DNA of 64,000 nt from Lactuca virosa (taxonomy: Eukaryota > Streptophyta > Magnoliopsida > Asterales > Asteraceae). The stretch lies in contig CAKMRJ010000001.1 of NCBI GenBank assembly GCA_928212115.1, positions 188,529,676 through 188,593,675 on the forward strand, read 5' to 3'. Both the position numbers and the translations under genes were made by a program. The stretch's first letter is position 1. Every line of letters starts with the position of its first letter. Below are positions 25,157-37,361 of the stretch, piece after piece. A model generated the notes under the pieces. The model was not told where the DNA came from, did not search any database, and worked only from the letters and a program-made list of their open reading frames with translations.

Positions 25157-25988
25157 TTGGTTTGAGAGATTCGGGTACACTCTTAGGAGTCTATGAACTC
25201 AAACCGAGGAATTGGTAATGTTTTTGAGAGAAATTTGATTTTCTACATGTTTATAGTTTTAGTATATGTATATGTGTATAGCATGCTATATTAGGGTTAA
25301 GGATCTGCTCATAATTACATGGTAGGATTGTAAGAGAGATGCCTTGTATGTCGGTTGTATGATGCTTTAGAAATGCATGCTAGTATAGATTTCAGATGAA
25401 TTGATAAGATGAACTGATTAGGTAGTTCACTGGTTTAGAACCCAATGCTCGAATGTTGCTTGCTTTATGCTTCTAGGGAGTCCATTAATGTCGGCTAATT
25501 ATTAATCAGATGTGTTAAATTATATGTTATGGGGATAAGATAATTTTTGAACGTTAGAATTAACCATATTCCGTAGCTCTTGTTTTCGTCCAGCCCTTGT
25601 AGGATGGGATCTAGCATTCAAAAGTTATCTGATATCGATAACATGTAACTGTATTCATGATGTAGTTAGAAGGTGTTGGAGGGAGTCTTTTATGCAACTT
25701 ATGGAAGAGGGTGAGGGGAAAGGGAATCCTAGGAAAGCCTAGGATATGTCTTAGCGCGTAGGGCGCTCCATTGTATCAGTGAAGTAGGTACTAGTAGGGA
25801 AGTGACTTGGAGGATTTGAGCAAGTCCTTGAGGAAGTTATAGATAGGTGTGGAAGGTAGTATTGGGTATGTACTACTAAAAACACATGATCTATACCCAA
25901 GACAAGGAAGGTCTTGATGATTTCGGGAAACATTGGGACTGTAAACCTCTTCGTGCGTGTAATGATTGTTTACGTAATGTGTTTTAGC
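25157..25988 (+). other. G leader, non-coding
   Basis: Shares the GTGTGGAAGGTAGTATTGGG word (25848) with E's leader, and GTGTTTTAG just before the gag ATG. No supported frame. Confidence 0.6.
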
Positions 25989-27185
25989 ATGGTGATAACA
26001 TGTGGTAGAGCAGTAGGTTCAGGATATGGATTGGGTTCACGAACGGGCACCAAACTAATTGATGAGGGCCTACGTGAGTTCATCGCGACTGAGATTACGA
26101 GAGGCATCCTTGATGCAACCCCGGTGACGTTCGATTCGATCAAAGAGGGTATCATCGAGTTGATGGAGGAGCATTTTTGGGCCTTTGGAGTCGAGCTAGC
26201 TACTGGTCAGTACGAAGCCCACACTCTCTCCTTCAAGGATTTCAGGGGATGTAGGGCACCGGAGTTCTTTGGGGTGAAGGATCCCATTACTACCAGACGA
26301 TGGATAGCCGAAATGAAATGTGATCATATAACTAGCTTCGGCCCCGAGGGGTCGAAGGTGAGGTTCGATGTAGGCTGTATGAGGGAGCGAGCCCAAGATT
26401 GGTGGGAGGAGGTTGGTTATGCCTAGGGAGACCCAGCCATTGAGGCCATGACCTGCTCCGATTTTGTGATCTGTCCGAGTGGATTTTACACCGGCTGTTA
26501 AGGTGCAACAACTGGTGAGGGAGTTCCAGGATATGGGACAGACAACTGACACGGTAGCGGAGATCACCGCCAAGTTACGAGAGAGAGATTTATAGGTACC
26601 CCAGTATGTTGCAGGTGAGGAGATGAAGAAGACTCGGTACCATGACATGTTAAGATCCGATATCATGGATTTTGTTAGCTATTCAACCTGTCCGACATTG
26701 GAGGACATGATATCTACGGCACGGCAGCGGGAAATCGATTTGGAGCATATAAGGAAGTGGAAGGCGGAGCAGGTGCATACATCTGGGGGTTTGGCGTAGA
26801 AACCCAAGCTTTTTGAGTCTAGATCGAGGGGCCAGCATGGTCGGGGCCGCTGTGGAAAGTGCGGCAAGATGCATGACAGGGTTTGTAGGGTGGGTGGTTT
26901 GGGCTGCTATAAGTGCGGCAAGACATGGCATTTCGGTAGGGATTGCAATGTCACCACCACCACCCATGATTCAGGTGTAATTTCATTTCATTGCAATCAG
27001 AGGGGCCACAAGAAGGCCGATTTCCCGAGTTTGACGGTAGGAGTGGTTGCAGCACCCGCTCCAACGACATTGAGGATCATAGATGGCCGGGAGGGCAAGC
27101 AGGAGTCCGCTGTGGATAAGAGCATGGCTTTTCAGCTTACGGTCGAGGAGGTGTGTGCTACTCCTGACGTGGTTACCGGTATGTT
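25989..27185 (+). pseudogene. gag: G gag (broken and truncated)
   Basis: Likely start ATG 25989, matched to E and F by position and by the Gly/Ser-rich start (GSGYGLGS). The capsid-type region reads SFKDFRGCRAPEFFG, RWIAEMKC, RAQDWWEEV, then a TAG at 26424 and frame disruption to about 26860. Zinc region 26850-27040: CGKCGKMHDRVC, CYKCGKTWHFGRDC (with an extra W), FHCNQRGHKKADF. The MAFQLTVEEVC motif follows. The frame is cut at 27185 by a copia LTR just after a GTATGT that matches the donor-like start of E's 63-bp insert. No pol of G is present. Confidence 0.8.
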
Positions 27186-27714
27186 TGTGGGATAAGGTGT
27201 CTAAGTCCATAACTATATTTGGTATGTACTTGACCCGATTTAGGATGGTCCATTTGGGTTGCATGGCATCATAACAATTGGATAGACAAAATGAGAAAAA
27301 GGACACTTATGATTTGTTAATATATTATAACCTCTAATATATTAATATGAAATTATATTATTTAATTAGTATTGATCAAGAATTAATTTGGAATTAATTT
27401 TGTGATCAAAAGAGACTAATTAAATATATGGGGATGGATTTGGTAAATCATCCATTCTTATATAGTGGGATTATGATCCATGAGTCATTGGATTGGGCTA
27501 AAACCCATAGGGTGCTCCATGGATGCTCCATGGAGGTTAAAACCCATGGATCATGGAGGAAATGAAAAGTCATGCACATTAGGGTTTACATGGTGTAACC
27601 TTACATGTGGCACACTATATAAAGAGCCCCATGGCAAGCAAAATCGGCACTAAGACATAAGAGTGAGGGCTAGCCGAACATTCTTATATAGTGGGCTTAT
27701 GATCCATGAGTCAT
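27186..27714 (+). mobile_element. Truncated copia-type LTR of the D family
   Basis: Starts TGTGGGATAAGG and follows the D LTR (GTGTCTAAGTCCATAACTAT, CCATTTGGGTTGCATGGCAT, the TATATAAA box) to about 27680. Then a 32-bp segment (CTTATATAGTGGG..GATCCATGAGTCA) is repeated from 27458-27489 at 27683-27714 and the sequence switches to the A LTR. More diverged than the two D LTRs are from each other. Confidence 0.8.
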
Positions 27715-28151
27715 ACGAAGTCAGATTTGGGAGTTCTTTTTATGCATACTCTCGGTTTAACGAGCACTACGACTTTCATTTAGATCACCAGGGCTAAAAA
27801 GTAGTTTATCAAAAACTCACTTTTTACGTCATTCGGCGCCGTGTCGGTTTTGTCGCGAAACTTTGACAGGTCATAACTTCTTCGTTATAACTCGGATTTC
27901 GGTATTCTTTATATCTCCGGAATCCTTGTTTCAGCCACTAAAACTTTCTTAATAGATATCGACTTTATCTAATATTTATTTTTGACGCTTATTTTTATTC
28001 TTAATTCATTAATCATAATAATTAAGCAGATAAGCACATAATCCACATAATATTCACATAATTCCTCTTTATTATTTCAAAATGAGTTACAAAGGTTAAC
28101 CTAGACTATTACGTCAATATTAATGCCTAGCCTAGAAACACAGGCGTTACA
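27715..28151 (-). mobile_element. A 3' LTR fragment
   Basis: Right end GGCGTTACA (minus strand TGTAACGCC start). Contains two of the CATAACTT..TTCTTTATAT subrepeats shared with F. The remainder of the LTR is missing, so it does not overlap the visible part of the 5' LTR. Confidence 0.8.
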
Positions 28152-28167
28152 ACTCACTTCCCCCTTA
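28152..28167 (-). promoter_or_regulatory. Polypurine tract of A
   Basis: Minus strand TAAGGGGGAAGTGAGT directly before the 3' LTR. Confidence 0.85.
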
Positions 28168-28187
28168 GGATGATTCCGTCCCCGGAA

Positions 28188-30846
28188 TCACACATCAGCA
28201 AACCAATGCAGGTAGCGACTCATCATGTCACTCTCCATTTCCCAGGTGAGATTTGGCCCATTCGTATGTTTCCAATGCACAAGCACTAAATCGACCATCT
28301 TGCGTCGCAACTTTTAGTCTTACGGTCAACGATTGCCTCTGGTTCTTCAATTAACCTCTTATTTTCATCAATTCTTAATTCAGAAATTGGAATTATGTCG
28401 GGTACATCTCCCGTGAACTTCCTCAAATAACACACATGGAAGGTGTTATGAATACCATCTAGTTCTTCTGGTAATTCTAGCTTGTAAGCCTGATTCCCAA
28501 TCCTCTGAAGAACTTTAAACGGTCCAATAAACCTTGGACTTAACTTTCCCTTTTTTCCAAATCTTATAAGTCCTTTCCACGGCGAGACTTTAAGCAAGAC
28601 CGAATCTCTAACTTCAAAAGTTATCGGTCGTCTTTTCTTGTCAGCATAGCTCTTTTGACGATCCTGAGCTACTAACATTTTCTCCCTAATCACTTTTAAC
28701 TTTTCAGCAGTCTGATGGATTATCTCAGGTCCCATAAACAGCTTTTCCCCAGCCTCAAGCCAACAAGACGGCGTACGACACTTCTCTCCATACAAAGCTT
28801 GATAAGGTGCCATCTTAATGCTCGAGTGGAAACTATTATTGTAGGAAAATTCTACCAAAGGTAAATGCTCACCAGTTACCTTGGAATTCCAGGGTACATG
28901 CTCTCAGCATATCTTCAAGTGTTTGTATCGTTCGTTCGCTCTGACCATCAGTCTGTGGATGGTAAGCTGTACTCAAACACAACTTGGTACCCAATTCCTC
29001 TTGTAGACTTCTCCAAAACCTTGAGGTCAAACGACAGTCACGATCCGATACAATCGTTAAAGGAACACCGTGAAGCCTCATAATTTCCTTCACGTAAGAA
29101 TTCGCAAGCTTATCCATAGACCATTTCTCATTGGCAGCTATGAAATGCGCACTCTTAGTGAAGCGATCCACGACCACCCAAATCATGTCGTGACCGTTTT
29201 TTGTTCTGGGAAGTTTAGTGACAAAATCCATAGTGATGTCTTCCCATTTACCCATGGGTACAGGTAAAGGTTCTAAACTCCCATATGGTTTCTGATGTTG
29301 TGCCTTCACTCTCGCACATGTCACACACTCGGCCACATACTTTACAACATCAAGCTTCATCGTCGGCCACCAGTAATAGGGTTTTAGGTGTCTATACATT
29401 TTAGTGTTGCCGGGATGAATTGAATACATGGTTTTGTGAGCTTCTTCCATTAGAAGATCTCTTAATCCTCCTGTCTTAGGTACCCAAATCCGATCTTGGA
29501 ATACCTTCAGTATGTGACTATTTATACCGAACACTAACGTTTTGCCCAAACGTTCTTCCTTTCGGTCATCCTTCTCTGAAGCTTCTTCTTGATCTTTCTT
29601 TATACTTTCCACAATTGTCGAGAAAACTTCTATTCTCAACGCCCTTGGCCTTTTTCTTTCAAGATTGACTTTCCGACTGAGAGCATTAGCAACAACATTG
29701 GCTTTACCGGGGTGGTAAAGTATCTCACAGTCGTAGTCCTTGAGTAACTCTAGCCAAAGTCTTTGATTCAATTCTTTCTGATTAAAGAGATATTGGAGAC
29801 TCTTATGATCAATGAAAAGTTTACACTTCGTGCCATAGAGGTAATGCCTCCATATCTTTAGATCAAATACTACCGCTGCCAACTCCAGATCATGAGTGGG
29901 GTAGTTCTTTTCATGCTCTTTCAACTGTCGAGATGCATACGCTATCACCTTTTCTCTTTGGGTCAAAACACAACCCAACCCAACACCAGACGCATCGCTA
30001 TAGACAGCGAAGTCTTCAACTCCGTCAGGTAGAGAAAGAATCGGTGCTTCACATAATTTCTTCTTTAGCAACTCGAATGATTCTTTATGCTTATCATTCC
30101 AAGTATAAATAGCTCCTTTGTGGGTCAAAGCTGTTAATGGAGTAGCGATCGAAGAAAAGGCTTGGATAAACCTTTGGTAATATCCACCTAATCCTAGAAA
30201 GCTTCGGATCTCTGTGGGACTTTTTGGTTGCTCCCACTTCATCACAGCTTCAATCTTTGCTGGATCAACCATTGTCCCTTCTTGGTTGACCATGTGACCC
30301 AAGAATTGGACTTCTTGAATCCAAAAATCACATTTGGAGAACTTTGCATACAACTTCTCCTTCTTTAAGACTTTTAACACTTCTCGCAAGTGTTTGCCAT
30401 GCTCCTCTTGGCTTTTTGAGTAAATCAGAATGTCATCTATGAACACTTTCACGGATTTATCGAGGAATGGTTTACAAACCCTATTCATCAAATCCATGAA
30501 TGTTGCTGGAGCATTGGTTAGTCCAAACGACATAACCAAAAACTCGTAGTGTCCATATCATGTTTTGATTGCAGTCTTCTCGATATCCTGCTCTCTCACC
30601 TTTAGCTGATGATATCCTGCCTTAGGTCGATCTTTGAAAATTATCTTGAGCCTTGCAGCTGATCGAACAGGTCATCAATCCTTGGCAGTGGATATTTATT
30701 CTTGATCGTTGCCTTATTCAGCTCTTTGTAATCTATGCACATTCTCATACTCCCGTCCTTCTTCTTTACGAATAACACCGGAGCTCCCCAGGGTGACGAA
30801 CTAGGTCAAATGAAACCTTTGTCCAATAATTCCTGAAGTTGTGTCA
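28188..30846 (-). pseudogene. pol: A pol, RT to C-terminus (broken)
   Basis: Continues from 61292 across the B insertion. RT begins at 30846; a long intact stretch at 30539-28869 holds the FIDD motif (about 30440), RNase H (YSDASG, IDHKSL), the integrase zinc region (H..H..CVTCARVK) and the DDE core with YHPQTDGQSERT. Damage: TGA near 30811 and at 30558-30560, TAA near 30641, and frameshifts near 30622, 28865 and 28300. The C-terminal part ends at the TGA 28188-28190. Dead, but less decayed than E. Confidence 0.9.
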
Positions 30847-30898
30847 TGTGACAACCCGAAATTTTCATCTAGAACTATTATTCAAATCAATTAAAGTT
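30847..30898 (+). mobile_element. B 5' LTR, first 52 bp
   Basis: TGTGACAACCCGAAATTTTC and following bases match the 3' LTR start at 58715. Cut after AAGTT (30894-30898), which is repeated at 42043-42047 on the far side of C. Confidence 0.95.
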
Positions 30899-33800
30899 TC
30901 TCACAACCCAAAACCAGAACGGCGGAAACGTTTTGGGGTGGAGGACGTCATGTCAAGTATCACAACATATGCAGTATAGTAATCAAAGTACAACAACCAT
31001 TGCATTAATAGTAATAATTTTACATAGGTTACATTTAACAACAACATCAAAGAAGATATAAAACATAACATAAGCTGGAGCTTGGTACTAGGCTCACTTC
31101 ACAAAAGCTCCCGGAGTGTACCTGTCTACTGACAACCTGAGAATACAAGTTATTTTGAAAGCGAGTATCAGCATTTTAATGCTGGTGAGTTCATAAGTAT
31201 TTAATGGAATTGATATAAATACATGTTTTTCTTCAAAATAATCTCAAAAAAAAATGGTGGTTTAGAATTTACAGAGTATTAGAATTTCTCCCAGAAAATC
31301 CTATATTTTCTAATAAAAGTGGTTTTCTACCAAAACTCGACTGTTCTATGTTTAAGCAAATGAGTTTCCCTACTGAAAGCAGTCTTCTACCAAGACCCAA
31401 CTGTTTATTGTTTAAGGAGTATTTTCCCCTAAAGGTACTATCATTATCAAAATATAGTTTATACTTTAAGGAAATGTGAGAAGATCACAAGCAAAAGTAA
31501 TAGGGAAAATAATATTTTACCTCAACAGTAACACTGCTGGTTAAAAGTAAATAAAACATGGACTCCAGGTGGTATCGAATGAACCATACACCTCGAAAAG
31601 TCTAAAGGAATGAAGTATAGACTCCAGGTGGTATCGAATGAACAATACACCTCGGAGAGTCCAAAGGAATGAAGTATAGACTCCAGGTGGTATCGAATGA
31701 ACAATACACCTCGAAAAGTCCTAAGTAGCCCTTTATCCTAAGTAGGTTAGTTTAAAGGTTTAAAATGTGGCCTAGTGTATAACTAGGAAAATATATCATG
31801 AGGGTTTTATATGTAGAAAATACCGTGATAACCCTTATTACCTTAAAGCCATGAATTATAAGGTAAATGTAAAGATACTCGTAACCATACTGATTGACGG
31901 ATGTAAACATGACGACCTGCTGGCGTCGGAATGAATGTGACATTTGTCACCCCTTGGCTTGGTCGGTCGGGACTGTAGCTAGCAGTCAGGATGTGGGATG
32001 GTCTGTCCCGTATAGATCTATACACACAATGCCCGCTCTCCCTCCAGGAGACTCTGGTTACCACTCGACAACGGTGAAATTCGCGTCATGAGGATGTATC
32101 TCGTGTTTTGATTTCTATAAACCTTTCTTTTTACTAAAAGTACAAGTTTTTAGAATATAGATATAACTAAGTTCTCTTTCATGAAAGTTATGGTTGGTTT
32201 CTAAACTATACCTATTATAGTTTACTTGAGAGGTTATCTAGATGCCTTTTCTACCCAAAGGTGCTGAAATGAAGTAAGAGTTTTAATATCTCACTAGATA
32301 TACATAATATATAACTAGGACTTCAACGACACTCGAACAAATAACCGGATGCTCTAAGTCCACAACCAAACAAGGAACAGGAAATAAAGCGGGCTATCAG
32401 TCCTAAGTCCTTCAAGCCCTACTTATATAACTATATCTATATAGACATGAATCAAACAAGGAAATAAGTTTAAAATACTTTGATAAAAGCTTGGTAATTT
32501 AAAAGAGATTTTGTTACTTTAAAAGAGATTTGAAAACAAGATAGGAAAACCTTTAGCTGGATAAAACAATTTAACATGCAAAAATCTATTTGCTAGGCAG
32601 TTATTAATCACGTGTGATTGATATAATAACTTACTAGTTCAACTTGTATTCCCCCCCCCCATAAAAGCATTTAAAATCATTTCAAAGGTTGATTAAAGGG
32701 GTATGAACTCACCTGTAGTGGGTGATTCGGATGAACGGGTGGTATAGGATGCTAAGTGTCAAGTGAGGACTTGAACATACACGCGGATCCTATTTAACAT
32801 GTAATGATACATTTATGTATCTAATTAGTCCTTTAACAACTAATTTATCAAGTAAGGACACCCTAATACATGGAAACACTTTGTTTCAAGTGCTAGGAGT
32901 ACTAAAGGGCTGCACCTAAAGAAAGTATGGCCTCACATTGGAGTTTACTCCCCATATGGTAGCACCATATGGGTTTACGGTTCTGGGACCATTTCCCCCA
33001 TGAGTTTACGGCCGTAAACTCATGGCAATGGTGCCATGGGGTGTTTTAAGGTCCTATACCACACAAGGAAAGGTCCTACGTTTGAATCAAAGGCTAAACA
33101 AGAGGCTAGGTCAGTTTAAGGTCCAAGAATTTACCTTATCTTGAGTTTACGGCCTGGGGACCACTTCCCCATGAGTTTACGGTCGTAAACTCATGGTATG
33201 AAGTACTAACTCGAAGTTTAATGTCCCTAGTTCATTGGTGGTTGGTTCTAGGCTAAGTTCTGGGCATAAGGAAGGAAATTAGGGCAACTTTGCACCAAAA
33301 AAAGGAGTTTACGGCCTTGGGAGATCCTTGGCCGTAAACTCTCATCCAACCCTTAATTCTTAATGTTTCTAAGGCCTAAACATGTTTAATCTAGTGTACA
33401 ACAAGTTAGAACAAGAGTGCTTACGATATAGGAGCTTGAACTGGTCGTTTTGGCCAAGAACACTAGTGTGTGTTCGTGGTGTTCTTGGGAAACTTGAAGA
33501 TCTATGAAAACATGAATTTCATGGATGAAATCATGAGAGAAAGCTAGATTAAGAGGTGTATCAACTAATCAACGAAGAATACTTACTAGTTTTAAAGATC
33601 TAAGGTGAAGATCGGGATGATAGTTGAGAGGATTTGAAGCAAAATCAGCCAAGGAAGTGAAGGAATGAAACAAATGGCCAAAACTTGATCATATGGGGTG
33701 AGTTTACGGCCCACATGGACCGTAAACTCCATTGTGGTGGCTGTGAACTCATGGTGATGGTGTTTTAGGCTTGATTGTCGTACTATAGCTTCGACAGATA

Positions 33801-33948
33801 AACCCCAACACTTATTCCTTAAGTGTACTAGGCTCAGAACGCTCGAACAGACTCTAAATTGTGCTAAATGATAGCAGGAATAAGTCTGACACTAATTTGG
33901 GTTGACTGGCTGAGCTTTCAAAGCAATAGAAAATTTTGGGTTGTCACA
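30899..33948 (-). mobile_element. C 3' LTR (left copy)
   Basis: Highly similar to 38985-42042. Carries a 28-bp perfect palindrome at 32998-33025 centred on ACGGCCGT, a near-perfect second copy at 33169-33196, and a third (near 33716) that has lost one arm relative to the other LTR. Also GTATAGATCTATAC at 32010-32023, the CCTAT hairpin at 32202-32224 and the 19-nt core at 32363-32381. Confidence 0.93.
31561..31720 (-). repeat. 59-bp tandem repeat in C LTR
   Basis: Units start GACTCCAGGTGGTATCGAAT at 31561, 31620 and 31679 (period 59, third partial). The right LTR has the same at about 39646-39805. Confidence 0.93.
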
Positions 33949-33961
33949 TCATCCCCCTGTT
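33949..33961 (-). promoter_or_regulatory. Polypurine tract of C
   Basis: Minus strand AACAGGGGGATGA directly before the TGTGACAACC LTR start; B has TAATGGGGGGATGA at 58701. Confidence 0.88.
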
Positions 33962-33982
33962 AGAGGGAATTTTGTCCCGAAA

Positions 33983-34250
33983 TTAGAGTTTAGGCAAGGA
34001 AGTAGGTATGAACAATCGAGTAAAGAGATGAGGGTACTTCCTATTCGATTGGTACTCGCGCTCCCAAGTGAACTCCGGTCCTCACTTGGCGTTCCAGCGA
34101 ACCTTCACGATTGGGATGCGGATTCTTTTCGTTCTCTTGACCTCTCGGTCCATGATTTCTATAGGTTCTTCCACGAAGTTGAGGCTCTCATTGATTTCGA
34201 TCTCGTCGAGTGGGATTACAAGAGCCTCGTCGGACAATCACTTTTTCAAG
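33983..34250 (-). pseudogene. C pol tail (about 85 codons)
   Basis: The minus strand encodes the C-terminal end of a gypsy integrase region nearly identical to B's (LVIPLDEIEINESLNFVEEP, then VKVRWNAK, stop, GPEFTWERE). One TGA interrupts it; the frame ends at TAA 33983-33985. Upstream of about 34250 the similarity to pol stops. Confidence 0.85.
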
Positions 34251-35759
34251 TTTAAGACGTGGATAGATTTGGGCGGAAATTATGGAATCCCTAAAGTAGT
34301 TGAGGTCTGGTGGATGCTAGACCAATTCTTATCAAGAATCTCTGATGGTCCTAAGCTCTTGGGAAGATAGAGCTTTTCAGTACTTAGAACATAATGTACT
34401 TCTATGGTGAGATCATCACTGGCGTGATCGCCATTTTGAAGTTCCAAAAGTTCTCTCTTACTGAGGGTGTAGTTCTCCGAGTTGGTTCTTAGAAGGCTCA
34501 GGTCGTCTTCGGATTCGTACTTCCTAATGGTTGGTTTTCGGAGGTTTTCTGGATCATTGGAGGTATTGGCTATATACTGGCCTCTATTGGTTATGTGACA
34601 TCTATCTCGACCTAGTGCAAAATGGACCTGCACTTCTAACTCTTGAGGTGTTTCTAACGGAAACTCTCAAAGTCGGTGTGATAGAGGGTTTTACCAGACG
34701 ATGCTTAGAAAATTTAAATTTTCATCATTGTCTAATAGATGCTTTCACAGCATGATCCTTATCAGGAAAGAATCATTCTCTTACTCGCATCGCTGTTTCA
34801 TGGATAGCTGTCTCAGATCGGGGCTAGCTTCGCCCTTAGAGATTTTCTGAAGCGCTTGACTATTTTAGGAGGTGGTTCTACTATCTCCTTAGGGATAGTA
34901 TTCCTTGGAACACCTAGTAGTCTAACAAATATCTATGACTTGCTTCATTCTCCATCGCGTCTACTCCCTCTAGTTGTAGGAAGCGTGTGTTCTTGTATAA
35001 CCCATCGACTAACACCTAGACTGGTGTCGAGTCTACAATCTCTTTATGATCTGGGTTATAAAGCTTAACGCAACTTATCATTTACTTTATTCAAGTATTC
35101 TTGGTTGCGGAGGTGGTCATGTGGTTCTTAGCATCCTAGTATTAACTTTAGAGAATGCAGTCTATCGTCTATAGGGCGACGGTGACTTTTCTCGCATGAG
35201 GAGGCAGTGTGTCCTAGGCACTACTCGTCTGTATTTGGATGGACGAAGTGCCTGAGCAGTGCGAGTATCTCTTGCAACTACTCTTCCGATGTTACCGAGT
35301 TTCTCTATTTAGATTAAATCTAGATAGAAATGGATTCTGCTACACATAACCTCTAATTTCTTCATCCATTCTCCTCATAGTTTAACCTGTCGCATCTTTC
35401 AGGTTTCTGGGTCTCCTGCTGAGATGCTTAGTTTGTGGGATTAAGCGTGAATGGATGGTCGTAGTCAATGTTTTTGACTCTTACGACTTAAGTTACTTTT
35501 CCTAACTGAGGGTGTTAGCTACTATGTTGGCTTAACCGGGATGACAACAAATTTCGAAGTTGTGGTCATTTTAGTAGCTTAACCCACAGCGGTTCTCTTG
35601 ACTCCAGTTCCTTTTCTATGGGATAGGATGAAGGGTCTTATAATTTCAAGGTTCGTGGTAGACCTCATACTTGGCTCAATCACTATTACTTAGTGTATGT
35701 AAGTCGTATATAATTGAGATTGACAGGATGTTCAGATGTGTGGCCCCACCCCAAACCCA

Positions 35760-35778
35760 CAACCAAACAAGGAACAGG
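35760..35778 (-). repeat. 19-nt core, C interior copy 1
   Basis: CAACCAAACAAGGAACAGG on plus, exact. Confidence 0.9.
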
Positions 35779-36501
35779 GAGTAGGGAGGAAGCACCCATC
35801 TTAAATCTTATCGATCTAAATTATATACCACCCTAATTTATATACTCAGTAGTAGTAAGTTAATCCCATGAGTTCTTTTCTCTTGATTCACGAACCTGAT
35901 TGTGCAGTGCGAATGGCCTTTCTGGAGGATCTATTGAGTAGGCCTCGGGCGGTTACTGTCTTCCGGAATATCTGCAGTGCCTATCGTTTCTGGTTTTAAT
36001 GTCTAAGGAGGGGTTGGTTAAGAGCGCGTGGTACCCCTCTCCTGGGTACTTCTGAAGGTTGGATGTGAGAGACGACTGACAGCTCGTATTAGGTTTTCTT
36101 ATCAGGTTCGAAGGAACCTTTATTTGATGCTCAGGATACGGTGAAAGTTCTTTTTACACAGCACTAGGAATTCTCGCATGGTTGAACCAAGTCGAGACAT
36201 GATTGACAGTAGTGTCGAAATTTACAACCATCGACACGATATGGAATGAATATTGATAGGACCATGTGCTGTACAGGGCACACAAGTTCTTAGCGTCTTG
36301 GGTTTCGTCCATGGTATCACTATCGTGCATACTTGGACCGACATGGTTGACGCGGAACTCTAGGGGTCCTGATGTTTTGGAATAATGTACTTTTCATGAA
36401 TGGATTTCTCACGAGGCCTCTCTATAATCGCCTTGTATACACTAGTCATGTATAATTAAGATTAAAAGGACTGTTGACTGAGTGACTCCGACCTAAATCC
36501 A

Positions 36502-36520
36502 CAACCAAACAAGGAATAGG
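36502..36520 (-). repeat. 19-nt core, C interior copy 2
   Basis: One mismatch (GGAATAGG). Preceded by CTAAATCCA as in the LTR copies (CTAAGTCCA). Confidence 0.88.
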
Positions 36521-36767
36521 AAATAAGGCCGCATCACTCACTCTAGGTCTATCATTCCCAATTATACATGGCCTTAACGTATATACTAAGCCATTATAGC
36601 TTTACCTGATGGGTTTTTAAGTTCTACAACAGTGTTGCGACTTTCGCCTTAACGAGGGAGTAATTACAATTAAAATTGATTATTTAAAGTTTTCAGTTAG
36701 CTACTTAAGGTTGAGAAACGTACCAAAATTCTACCGGGTTCCTTGATGTTCTCCTTAGGCATTAGGG

Positions 36768-37361
36768 TTAAACTCCTCCTGCGTCTTTGTCATTCCTTTC
36801 AGTTGGGCAGTCCCTCTTGAGGTGCCCAATTTCACCACATAGATGGCATATTGGACTGGTCCCAACATTGGTGGTTGATGTAATAAACTCAACCAGAGTT
36901 CTACAGAAGTGAGCGGTATGTCCCTTCATGTTGCACCTAACACAAAAGGGTTCCCGACAGACTCCATAATGACGGAAGTCACACCTGCTGCAGCGGGGAA
37001 GGTTTCCTAGGTATGGTCTTCTTGGAGTCGAGACGGGAGGGTTGACAGGGGTATTGACTACCTCAGCTCGTTGCCCTTTGGAAGGTCCTTGAGTCGAGGT
37101 ACTTCCCTCCTCGTTCTTAAACTTTCTTTTCAGTGGATTTGGTTGGAGTTCTTGGGTGGCTTTACACACCGGTACTGGTTGCTGCTGTCCATTGCTTTGA
37201 TCAGGATTCCCGATAGTGCTCTTGCTAACATTGGCGTTGTTAGCATTCAGGTGAGCCATGACAGCTGCTACGGCTGCTGAAACTGCAGCTTGAAACGTAG
37301 CTTCGTCGATTTGAAGGATCGGTGTCTTACCAGCGGGTTGGTTACGTTTCTTTGGAGGCAT
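36768..37361 (-). CDS. gag: C Gag lacking the capsid region
   Basis: Open frame of 197 residues from ATG 37361 (MPPKKRNQ; B's gag starts MPPR at the same place). N-terminal Ala-rich stretch (AAVSAAVAAVMAHLN, compare B's AAVATAMAQYY), a Gln/Pro and basic linker with KRKFK, then three zinc-knuckle-like motifs: CSRCDFRHYGVC, CVRCNMKGHTAHFC and CHLCGEIGHLKRDC. The capsid-type block of B (CKPLSFKG..WFEKTE..TWWNSHVK and following, roughly 200 residues) is absent. The frame also extends 32 codons upstream, but the MPPKKR start matches B. It could make an RNA-binding peptide but not a normal particle protein. Confidence 0.75.
   Translation of the reverse strand: MPPKKRNQPAGKTPILQIDEATFQAAVSAAVAAVMAHLNANNANVSKSTIGNPDQSNGQQQPVPVCKATQELQPNPLKRKFKNEEGSTSTQGPSKGQRAEVVNTPVNPPVSTPRRPYLGNLPRCSRCDFRHYGVCREPFCVRCNMKGHTAHFCRTLVEFITSTTNVGTSPICHLCGEIGHLKRDCPTERNDKDAGGV

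Larger units (their letters stand above)
34251..36767 (-). other. C interior replacing pol, non-coding
   Basis: No protease, RT, RNase H or integrase motif in any frame. It contains two copies of the LTR-type module (19-nt core at 35760-35778 and 36502-36520), each with the GATT..GGACTG / TGTATATAA surroundings seen in H. The pol of an autonomous ancestor appears to have been replaced. Confidence 0.65.

Noticed and set aside
31843..32064. Minus-strand frame conserved at 39928-40149
   Set aside because: The two copies are the two LTRs of C, so identity reflects recent duplication and not protein selection. Related LTRs (B, H) do not keep the frame.
32649..32659. C-run (and at about 40734-40745) as a polypurine tract
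   Set aside because: It is inside both LTRs of C, not at an LTR border; the true PPT is at 33949-33961.
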